Part shown: positions 45,824-54,400 of the stretch, piece by piece | Layout of the letters: every line of letters starts with the position of its first letter | How positions within the stretch are numbered: the first letter of the stretch is position 1 | Assembly: GCA_900313005.1 (NCBI GenBank) | Contig: ONZJ01000002.1 | Coordinates: forward strand, 2,496,996-2,560,995 | DNA: 64,000 bases | From: Rhodobacteraceae bacterium EL129 | GTDB lineage: Bacteria; Pseudomonadota; Alphaproteobacteria; Rhodobacterales; Rhodobacteraceae | Direction of reading: 5' to 3' | Program-made: the position numbers and the translations under genes | Notes under the pieces: model-generated | What the model was told of the DNA's origin: nothing | Databases searched by the model: none | What the model saw: the letters and a program-made list of their open reading frames with translations, nothing else

Positions 45824-46405
45824 ATGCGATTTGTAAGTTTTTTGTTTGCCGTAGCAACAGCGACGATGATGGCATTTTCTGCGGCAGCAGGAACAATTAG
45901 TTTGGGCGATTGTTCCAATGATGTCAGTGATATTGAGGGTGATCAAAATGGGTTTCGAACTTGGGCAATATTCGATGACCCGAATGGGTGTATGGGCAGC
46001 GATGGCTATGACAATTTACTTATCATAGGAACCCCGGAGCCGTTGCCGATTTCGGTTGAAATCGGATTTTTTGACTTCGATCCGGTAACAGGGGCAGATT
46101 ATTCAAGTGGAAGTTTCGTAACTTTGGAAGTTCAATTTTTGGGTGTGTTTAATCTAGTGAACGTACCGACTTTTGATGGTTCCTATGTCTTGAGCGTGGA
46201 AAGTCCGGAAAATTCAGCCTATTCACGTAGTTTATATGGTTTCCCCGACGGTGGCAGCGTTGATATTGGGGTACCGCTTCCACCAGCCACGACGATTGAC
46301 TTTGCGCCGGTACCATTGCCCGCAAGTATCTTGTTTTTACTGACTGCAATTGGCGGGATACCTTTGTATTCAAGGTTCGGGCGGGCAACGCCGGGAAGCG
46401 CTTGA
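45824..46405 (+). CDS. VPLPA-CTERM sorting-signal exported protein
   Basis: The protein is 193 aa from ATG 45824. N-terminal signal peptide (FVSFLFAVATATMMAFSAAAG), a mature part of beta-like, Asp/Gly/Phe-rich sequence without a known domain, and a C-terminal VPLPAS motif at about residue 163 followed by a hydrophobic helix (ILFLLTAIGGIPLY) and a basic end (SRFGR). This is the VPLPA variant of PEP-CTERM signals, recognised by exosortases and linked to surface or EPS-associated proteins. No exosortase gene is present in the window. The base composition is clearly more AT-rich than in the flanks, and the gene sits next to broken genes, so recent acquisition is likely. Confidence 0.85.
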   Translation: MRFVSFLFAVATATMMAFSAAAGTISLGDCSNDVSDIEGDQNGFRTWAIFDDPNGCMGSDGYDNLLIIGTPEPLPISVEIGFFDFDPVTGADYSSGSFVTLEVQFLGVFNLVNVPTFDGSYVLSVESPENSAYSRSLYGFPDGGSVDIGVPLPPATTIDFAPVPLPASILFLLTAIGGIPLYSRFGRATPGSA

Positions 46406-46414
46406 TTTCAAACG

Positions 46415-46481
46415 TATCAGAAAGCCCAACGCTGTTTTCCAGCAATGATGGTGATCGTTTCACTTTCTGATAGCGGGCTTT
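46415..46481 (+). terminator. Alternative stem-loops after the VPLPA-CTERM gene
   Basis: TATCAGAAAG (46415-46424) pairs perfectly with CTTTCTGATA (46463-46472), while AAAGCCC (46421-46427) pairs with GGGCTTT (46475-46481). The two pairings share AAAG and exclude each other. It may be a transcript end or the inverted ends of a lost small element. The rest of 46406-46635 shows no gene. Confidence 0.4.
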
Positions 46482-46635
46482 AGCTGCGACCAAGAAATTT
46501 GTAAGTTTGGGCTCAAAGCTGCCTTTCCCGTATCTCATGTGCTGCATGCACTCTTCAGAGCATCTTGATGACTGGCAATCACACGAGCAGCGTGGTTCAC
46601 TGTGATGGAGAAACCGGAACCCAAAGAGTGATCCC

Positions 46636-46989
46636 GTGACCCGAGACGACTTCAACGCCTTTTGCAAAAGCCTGAAGCAAACCACCCATGTCGTGCAATG
46701 GGGCAATGCGGATGTGTGGAAGGTGGGCGACAAGGTCTTTGCGGTCTGTGGTTGGGAGGTGGACGACCCGGCCTTTACCTTCAAGGCCTCGGATATCGCC
46801 TATGAGGTGCTCCAGGATCAGCCGGGCATTCGACCTGCCCCCTATCTGGCCTCAAGGGGTATGAAATGGTTGCAGGTCTATGCCGAACCAGGGCTGTCGG
46901 ATGACGAACTGAAGGAACATCTGGTGATGTCCTACGATATGGTCGTGGCCAAACTGACCAAGAAACTACGAGCAGAGCTGGGACTATGA
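46636..46989 (+). CDS. MmcQ/YjbR family DNA-binding-fold protein
   Basis: The protein is 117 aa, starting at GTG 46636. It has the YjbR/CyaY-like double-wing fold pattern: FNAFCKSLKQTTHVVQWGNADVWKVGDKVFAVCG, then FKASDIAYEVLQDQPGIRPAPYLASRGMKWLQV, and the end LKEHLVMSYDMVVAKLTKK. Members are thought to bind nucleic acid, but the role is unproven. Its stop overlaps the kynU start, so the two are co-translated, an unexpected pair. Weak start context (GTG, no strong ribosome-binding site). Confidence 0.88.
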   Translation: MTRDDFNAFCKSLKQTTHVVQWGNADVWKVGDKVFAVCGWEVDDPAFTFKASDIAYEVLQDQPGIRPAPYLASRGMKWLQVYAEPGLSDDELKEHLVMSYDMVVAKLTKKLRAELGL

Positions 46990-48197
46990 TGCAGGGCTTT
47001 GACACCGACCCCTTCGCGCACACCCGCGAGATGTTTCATCTGCCGCAACAGGTGATCTATCTGGATGGCAATTCGCTAGGCCCATTGCCGCGGAACGCGC
47101 CCAGCGCGATTAGCCGCGTGGCGCGGGATGAATGGGGGGAGATGCTGATCACCGGATGGAACAAGGCAAGCTGGATGGCGCAGCCCGGAGAAGTGGGTGA
47201 TCGCGTGGGTCGCCTGATTGGCGCGCAGCCCGGGCATGTGATGATGGGCGATACACTGAGCATCAAAGTGTATCAGGCGTTGGCGGCTGCATTGGATTTA
47301 TGCCCCGACCGCAAAGTGATCCTGAGCGATACGGGCAACTTTCCCACGGATCTTTATATGGCCGAAGGGTTGCTCCGCTCGATGGGACAGGGACACGAAC
47401 TGCGTTTGGTTGCTCCAGAAGACGTGGAGGGTGCCATCACCGATGAGGTGGCTGTGCTGATGCTGACCGAAGTGGATTACCGCACCGCACGTCGACACGA
47501 CATGGCCACGCTGACCGCCAAGGCCCATGCGAATGGGGCGCTGACCATCTGGGATCTGGCCCATAGTGCTGGCGCGATCCCGGTAGATCTGGCCGACTGC
47601 GGGGCTGATTTTGCAGTGGGCTGCACCTATAAGTACCTGAACGGCGGCCCTGGCGCGCCTGCGTTTATCTATGTCGCGCCTCAGCATGTCGGGGCCACCT
47701 CTCCAGCCCTGTCAGGTTGGCTTGGGCATGAGGCCCCTTTCGCGTTTGAGCGAAGCTACCGCCCCGGCACAGGCATTGAAAGGATGCGCGTGGGAACGCC
47801 CCCGGTACTGGCCATGGCGGCGTTGGAAGCCGCTTTGGACATCTGGGACGATGTGGACATGATCCAGCTGGATCGGGCCCGGGTGCGGTTGAGTGACATG
47901 TTCATCGACGGATTAGAGGCCGCCTGCCCTGCCTTGACACTGGCGTCACCCCGCAAGGCGTATGCACGTGGCAGCCACGTCAGCTTTCAGTTTGAGCAAG
48001 CCTATGCAGCTATGCAGGCCTGTATCGCACAGGGTGTCATCGGGGATTTCCGTGCTCCGGACAATATGAGGTTCGGGATCACGCCCCTTTACTTGAATGA
48101 TGGGGATGTCGAGGACGCCGTAGAGATCATCGCCCGCGTCGTTAATCAGCGCCTGTGGGATGCGCCTGAGTACCAAATCAGGGCGAAAGTCACCTGA
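46986..48197 (+). CDS. kynU: Kynureninase
   Basis: The protein is 403 aa, from ATG 46986 (a second ATG follows at 46989), overlapping the mmcQ-like stop. This PLP enzyme splits kynurenine to anthranilate and alanine (or 3-hydroxykynurenine to 3-hydroxyanthranilate). Family features: IYLDGNSLGPLP near residue 20, ISDTGNFPTD-like LSDTGNFPTDLYMA, WDLAHSAGAIPVDL, the PLP lysine K216 in TYKYLNGGPGAPAF, and GWLGHEAPFAF. No tryptophan dioxygenase or kynurenine formamidase is next to it, so the rest of the tryptophan pathway is elsewhere. Confidence 0.95.
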   Translation: MMQGFDTDPFAHTREMFHLPQQVIYLDGNSLGPLPRNAPSAISRVARDEWGEMLITGWNKASWMAQPGEVGDRVGRLIGAQPGHVMMGDTLSIKVYQALAAALDLCPDRKVILSDTGNFPTDLYMAEGLLRSMGQGHELRLVAPEDVEGAITDEVAVLMLTEVDYRTARRHDMATLTAKAHANGALTIWDLAHSAGAIPVDLADCGADFAVGCTYKYLNGGPGAPAFIYVAPQHVGATSPALSGWLGHEAPFAFERSYRPGTGIERMRVGTPPVLAMAALEAALDIWDDVDMIQLDRARVRLSDMFIDGLEAACPALTLASPRKAYARGSHVSFQFEQAYAAMQACIAQGVIGDFRAPDNMRFGITPLYLNDGDVEDAVEIIARVVNQRLWDAPEYQIRAKVT

Positions 48198-48339
48198 TTA
48201 CAAGTTAACCCTGCCCAAATTTCACCCCAATTCACCAAAGATTCGCCCAGAACCCGCTCTTTTGCGGCCTCAGAGTGTTTGTATCCATTTTGGAAACAGA
48301 GTGTGCAGGCCTAACGACAAGCATGCCGAGATGAGTTTT

Positions 48340-48366
48340 AGCCACCCCACGAAGACGAGGGTGGCT
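48340..48366 (+). terminator. Hairpin between kynU and the first RTX-Hint gene
   Basis: AGCCACCC (48340-48347) pairs with GGGTGGCT (48359-48366), followed by TGTTTG. It lies 142 nt after kynU and 53 nt before the RTX-Hint start, so it could end the kynU transcript or sit in the RTX gene's leader. Confidence 0.45.
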
Positions 48367-48418
48367 TGTTTGAGGAACAAACGGGGTTTAGGTGCCCCTG
48401 TGGAGTTGGAGCAGTTCA

Positions 48419-51196
48419 ATGGCAACGCTGGACAATGCAGTATGGCTTGGCGGAAGTGGGTTTGCTGAGAACGGCGTAACCACACTGACCGAAGGCGGTT
48501 TTTCGACCTACGTGACAGGTACGTTTACTGCCAACGCATGGGACGCAACCGCTGGTGGGACTGGCGTGTCCGACTTTGGTGCGGCGTTCGTCACCTCTGC
48601 CATCAACGCAGATTACCAGTTCTCAAATCCGGTTGAAAACCTGTCGTTCGACATTGAACATCTCAACGATGACGGCGCATCTACATTTGATGATCAGTGG
48701 ACCATCTCGGCTTTGGACGAAAATGGTGATCCTATCCCAGCGGCGGATATCATTGCCGGGCTTTCGGGCCTGACAGATGAAATCGTCATCGACAACGGCG
48801 ATGGTACGGTTACGATTGAAGCCGCCGGCGGAATTGCAAACAACGTCACTGTGGATCTTCCCGGGCCCGTTTCATCACTTAGCGTTGTCTATGAACCTGG
48901 CCCAAATGGCACGCAAACAGGCGGGTCGGGGATCAGTGATTTTACATTTGATATCCCGGAGCCTGATACGGATGGCGATGGCGTTCTGGATTCCGTTGAT
49001 CTGGACACCGATGGTGATGGCATCCTTGATACCGAGGAAGGTTACTCTGTCACTCCTCCGTCTTCCATCACCGTGACGATGAATGGTGACTTCTACGCCA
49101 CCCTCGACAACACGCGTTGGGAGCTCAGAGACAGCGGCGGCAATGTCGTACAAAGCGGAGCCTCATCCGGGACCGGTGAGGACACCTGGACGTTCGCAGC
49201 TCCTGCGAACGGCGATTACACGTTTGTTGTGCTGGATGATTTTGGCGACGGTCTTTCCGTTGCCGATGGTGATGACGGAATTGCCAATTACACGGTGACG
49301 GTCGACGGCACCGAAATCATCAATAGTGGAGATCTCCCAAACTTCGGCGACGAATTTTCTCATGACGTCACCTTGGCGGATATTATTACAACGCGTGACA
49401 CGGATGGCGATGGGATTGCTGACCATCTCGACTTGGACAGCGACAACGACGGGATCACTGACAACGTCGAAGCTCAGTCAACTGATGGCTATGTGGCTCC
49501 AACCGGTACAGATACCGATGGGGATGGCCTAGATGATGCCTATGATGCCACTCCGACAACTGGGGCAGCCGGCTCAGGCGGGCTCGCACCGGTGGATACT
49601 GATGGTGACGGCACAGATGATTATATAGACACCGACAGCGACAATGATGGCACCAATGATGTCGATGAAGCCGGGCATGGTATTACTCAAGCGGTCATTG
49701 ATGCGTCAGGCGACTCAGACTTTGACGGTATCATGGATGCCGTAGATGATGTTGTCGGCTGGGATGTGAATGACAATGACGTTGACGGCGCAGGCGATTT
49801 CACGCTGGCTGATACAGATGGCGATACCGCCGCAGACGGGTCCGGCGCCAACCCGATGGTCAATGATCTTGATTTTCGCGATGCAGCCACTGCCGACTAT
49901 ATCGTTGAAGGCACAGCAGGCGACGACACTATTGATGGCTCTTACACTAGTGACCCGGATGGTGATCGGGTCGAAAATGGGGACGGCAATCCGCTGAACC
50001 CCGGCACCGCAGGGGGTGACAACGATTCCATCACTGCAGGTGCAGGCAATGATAGCGTTGCTGCAGGCTCCGGGAATGACACCATCCGAGGCGAAGCTGG
50101 CAACGACACGATCTCGGGTGGTGCTGGAGGCGACGTTATTGACGGTGGTCTTGGCGATGATCTTGTGGACTACACCACTTCTGACGCGGCAGTCACCGTG
50201 GACCTGTCGACGAATTCAGCCGCTGGCGGACACGCGACGGGGGATATACTTATTGGCATTGACGGTGTCATCGGGTCTGCATTCAACGACAGCCTCGTCG
50301 GTGGCACTGGTAGCGATACACTTATCGGTGGTGCAGGCGATGATACAATCCATGTCGCCCAAGGCGACGTGGTATCCGGTGGTGATGGCGATGATTATTT
50401 CACCCTGGAAGATCTGGGCGAAGCAGGTACCGATGCCATCACCATCACCGGTGGCGACGAAGGCGGGGCTGACAATGACACTCTTCAGCTGACGCCGGAC
50501 ATTACGCTTGCAGATATCACCTTCACGCCATCCTCGGATACTGGCGCCTTTGCGGGCAGCTTTACGATGGCCGATGGCACGCTTGTTACCTTCGATGAAA
50601 TCGAGAACATCATCTGTTTCACGCCCGGTACAATGATCCTAACCGAGCGCGGACACCGCCCGATTGAAAGCCTCAAACCCGGTGACATGGTGATCACCCG
50701 CGATCACGGCGCGCAGCCCTTGCGCTGGGTAGGGACATCTTCGGTGTCCGGGCGTGGGAAATTTGCGCCTGTTCGCGTCGCGGCAGACGTGATCGGCGCA
50801 CGCCGCTCCGTGTTGGTGTCACCCCAGCACAGGGTTCTGTTCGAAGGTTATGAGTGTGAACTGCTGTTTGGCACCGATGAGGTTCTGGCAGCGGCCACGC
50901 ATCTGGAAGACGGGTATTCGGTTGTACGGGCACCCTGCCCCTTGGTGACATACATCCATTTGATGTTTGACCAGCACCAGATCATCTATGCCGAAGGCGC
51001 CCCGACTGAGAGCTTCTTTGCGGGGGATGTGGGTCTTGCGTCCATCTCGGGTTTTGCCCGCGAAGACATGTTCAAAGCTTTCCCCGCATTGCGCAGTGAC
51101 ATTACAGCCTACGGCGACACTGCGCGGGTGTGCCTGAAAGCGCATGAGGCAAGGCTGTTAATGTCAGAATACCAGTCCTTGCCCATGGTCGCCTGA
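48419..51196 (+). CDS. RTX/TSP3-repeat protein with C-terminal Hint domain (paralogue 1)
   Basis: The protein is 925 aa from ATG 48419 (GGAG upstream). Layout: residues 1-180, a beta-rich N-terminal domain beginning MATLDNAVW, nearly the same as in the next gene; residues about 180-430, calcium-binding DxDxDG repeats like thrombospondin type 3 (DTDGDGVLDSVD) around a beta-sandwich; a header YIVEGT at about 494; RTX nonapeptides (GNDTI type) at about 530-660; and a Hint domain starting at C733 (CFTPGTMILTERG, SPQHRVLFEG, YAEGAPTESF). No N-terminal signal peptide is visible, so type I secretion is expected. No ABC transporter or HlyD-like gene is nearby. It is probably a large calcium-stabilised extracellular or surface protein. 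Confidence 0.9.
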   Translation: MATLDNAVWLGGSGFAENGVTTLTEGGFSTYVTGTFTANAWDATAGGTGVSDFGAAFVTSAINADYQFSNPVENLSFDIEHLNDDGASTFDDQWTISALDENGDPIPAADIIAGLSGLTDEIVIDNGDGTVTIEAAGGIANNVTVDLPGPVSSLSVVYEPGPNGTQTGGSGISDFTFDIPEPDTDGDGVLDSVDLDTDGDGILDTEEGYSVTPPSSITVTMNGDFYATLDNTRWELRDSGGNVVQSGASSGTGEDTWTFAAPANGDYTFVVLDDFGDGLSVADGDDGIANYTVTVDGTEIINSGDLPNFGDEFSHDVTLADIITTRDTDGDGIADHLDLDSDNDGITDNVEAQSTDGYVAPTGTDTDGDGLDDAYDATPTTGAAGSGGLAPVDTDGDGTDDYIDTDSDNDGTNDVDEAGHGITQAVIDASGDSDFDGIMDAVDDVVGWDVNDNDVDGAGDFTLADTDGDTAADGSGANPMVNDLDFRDAATADYIVEGTAGDDTIDGSYTSDPDGDRVENGDGNPLNPGTAGGDNDSITAGAGNDSVAAGSGNDTIRGEAGNDTISGGAGGDVIDGGLGDDLVDYTTSDAAVTVDLSTNSAAGGHATGDILIGIDGVIGSAFNDSLVGGTGSDTLIGGAGDDTIHVAQGDVVSGGDGDDYFTLEDLGEAGTDAITITGGDEGGADNDTLQLTPDITLADITFTPSSDTGAFAGSFTMADGTLVTFDEIENIICFTPGTMILTERGHRPIESLKPGDMVITRDHGAQPLRWVGTSSVSGRGKFAPVRVAADVIGARRSVLVSPQHRVLFEGYECELLFGTDEVLAAATHLEDGYSVVRAPCPLVTYIHLMFDQHQIIYAEGAPTESFFAGDVGLASISGFAREDMFKAFPALRSDITAYGDTARVCLKAHEARLLMSEYQSLPMVA
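50020..50400 (+). repeat. RTX nonapeptide array in paralogue 1
   Basis: About ten units of the G-G-x-G-x-D-x-U-x type in two blocks (about 50020-50170 and 50255-50400). Preceded at 49961-49690 and 48960-49050 by Asp-rich DxDxDG calcium repeats. Confidence 0.85.
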
Positions 51197-51419
51197 GGCG
51201 CGGGCCCTGCCCGTGGAAAGCCTGAGTGATTTGAGACAAATTCAAGGCAGCTTGCCACTATTTTGACCCCCATCTTCCCAAATTCAGCCGCAGCGCAGCA
51301 CTAGCTAGGAAATTGACCTTTGGTCCGAGCGGCACCTGCGGCCGTTCCCTGCAAGATGTGTAAGAAAATTTACACCCAGAGCTTTTAGCACTGGGTGATC
51401 ATGTGACGGAGTACGAGTA

Positions 51420-54400
51420 ATGGCAACATTGGACAATGCAGTCTGGTTTGGCATCGATGGGTTCGCGGAAAGTGGAACCACGACGATCAGTGAGGGTGGA
51501 AATTCCACCACAATTACCGGGACATTTACCAATGACGCCTGGGACGCCACCTCGAACGGCACCAACGTATCCGGGTTTGGCTCAGCCTTCATCACGGCTC
51601 CGATCACAGCCAATTACCAATTTTCTAACGCGGTAGAGAATCTGTCTTTCACCTTTGAGCACGTCAGTTCAAGTGGGACGACCTACGACGATGAGTTCAC
51701 CCTCTACATCTATGACGAAGATGGGGTGCTGATCCCGGCAGCAGAAGTGATCGCCGGGCTGACAGGCGTGACCAACGCCACCGTTTATGCGAATCCCGAT
51801 GGCTCGGTTGTGATCGAGGCCGATAACGACGTCGCCGAAAACATCACCGTCAATATCACCGGACGCGAGGTGTCGGAAATCGACATCACCTTTGACGTGG
51901 GCCCCGATGGCACGCAAACCGGCGGTGCCGGTTTGAGCGATTTCACCTTCGATGTCCCGGTTCCGCCGAACTACATCGTCGAGGGCACTGCGGGTAACGA
52001 CACGATTGACGCGTTCTATCTGGGTGATCCCGAAGGCGATGACATCGACAATTCGGACCACTCGGATGGGTCCAATGACGACAGTGTGCAAGCAGGCGCC
52101 GGCGATGACAGCGTTGTGTCAGGCGCCGGTGACGACACCGTCTCAGCCGGGACCGGGAACGATACGGTTGAAGGCGGAATCGGTAACGATTCCATTTCCG
52201 GATTTGACGGAGACGACAACCTGTCCGGCGATGCGGGTAGCGATACCATCTTTGGTGCAGACGGATCAGACACCATTCTGGGCGGCGACGGCGACGACGA
52301 CCTGGATGGCGATGACGCCTTCGCCACAGGTGCGGCCGACAGCATCGACGGCGGTGCAGGGAATGACCAGATCATCGGCGATGTGGGCAATGACACGCTG
52401 ATTGGCGGTGACGGAAACGACACCGTATTTGCAGGTGACGACGACGACCTCATTCGAGGCGGCGATGGGCAGGATGTGCTCTATGGGCAATCCGGCAATG
52501 ACAGCATTGATGGTGGCGCAAACGAGGATACGATCATTGCCGATCAGGGTGATGACGTTATCTATGGTGGCGATGGTTCCGATAGCATCTCTGGCGGATC
52601 AGGCGATGACACGATTCACGGCGGAGGAGATTCGGCAACATCAACTGGGGGAACCGACTCTCTTAGCTACACATACTCAGTGTTCCATTTGGGAACAGCG
52701 CCTGAAGCGGATGTTGTGGATGGCGATTCCACAATGGATGATCCCGATGCCTTCCTCGGGACCTATGGAGGTCCGGGAAACGAACTCTACAATAACATTC
52801 AAACAGCGACGACAGTTGACACTGACGGCAACACCCGGATCAACAACGCAGATACCGAAGGACCTGCGGAAACGGTCACGATCAATGGGGTCGCCCATAC
52901 AATCGACGTTGCTCAAACCCTCAATGCCACGGTGACATTCGACGATGGCACGACGGCAAGTGTATCGCTGGCTGTTGTACAGACGACGGATGGAAACCTC
53001 TACGTTTTCCCCGAACCATCCAATACGGCGGATCACGCTGTTCTGACCAGCAATCCAATTGTATCCATCAGTTTGGATTCGGTCTCACAGCCGTATGTTA
53101 CCGTTAGCTCGGAACGGATGGATGGGAACTATGCTCTTCCGGGCGACACAGATACTTCCGCTGACTTCATTGATGCAGGTGCAGGTAACGACGTCGTTGA
53201 TGGTGGCGCGGGTAACGACAGTATCTACAGCGACGACGGCAACGACATAGTTAATGCCGGTGATGGGGATGACTATGTTTCGGCCGGAAGCGGCAATGAC
53301 AACATAGATGCAGGGGCAGGCAATGATGATATTGATGCAGGTGCAGGCGAAGACACCGTTGAAGGTGGTACTGGCCGCGACAATATTGATGGCGACGCCG
53401 GAAACGACAGCCTGTCTGGTGGCGACGGAAACGACAGTATCTGGGGTGGCGATGGCAATGACACCATAGATGGTGGCGCCAACGATGATGCGCTTTATGG
53501 CAATGCAGGTGATGACAGTCTGATCGGTGGAGCGGGTTCCGACTATCTGCAGGCCACAACGGGTGCTGACACTCTTTCAGGCGGTGACGATGATGATAAT
53601 CTCGACATCGTTGCAGGCGCATACGCTGATGGCACCGTGGTTACAGTGGACGGCGGCACTGGTGGTGTTGACAACGACACCTTGGACCTGGACAGCTGGG
53701 ATGCCTATCGCAACCTTGTGCAGAATTCCGATCCCGATGCCGACAGCTTTTCCGGCAATGTTGAAGTCCGAGATGCATCGGGCAACTGGATCACGGTTAA
53801 CTTCACTGAGATCGAAAACTTCCTCCTTCCAACGACTGACTTGTCTCCTGATTACATCGTTGAGGGCACCAACGCCGACGAATTGATCAATGCAGGCTAT
53901 GGCGGCGATCCCGAAGGCGACCGTGTTGATAGCAACGACAACCTGACCAACGACAATGACGATGTGATCGAAGCTTATGGTGGAAATGACACCATTGGCG
54001 CAGGCGCAGGTAATGACAGCGTGGATGCTGGCACCGGCGACGACCAGGTCTTCGCGGAAACCGGCAATGACACGGTTCTGGGCGGCGATGGCAATGATAG
54101 CGTCCTGGGCGAAGCGGGTCACGACAGCCTGATAGGTGACGCAGGCAATGATACCCTGCTGGGCGGTGATGGCAACGACACCCTTCAGGGCGGCGCAGAC
54201 GAAGATAGCCTGCGTGGCGAAGCAGGCAACGACACCATCCAGGGCGGCGACGGCAATGACTATGCCCACGGAGGCGAAGGCGACGATTCCATAGAAGGCG
54301 GCGCCGGCGACGACGAATTGCACGGCTGGTTCGGCAACGACACCATGCGCGGTGGCGACGGCAATGACTATCTCGACGCCGATCTGGGCGAAGACGAAGT

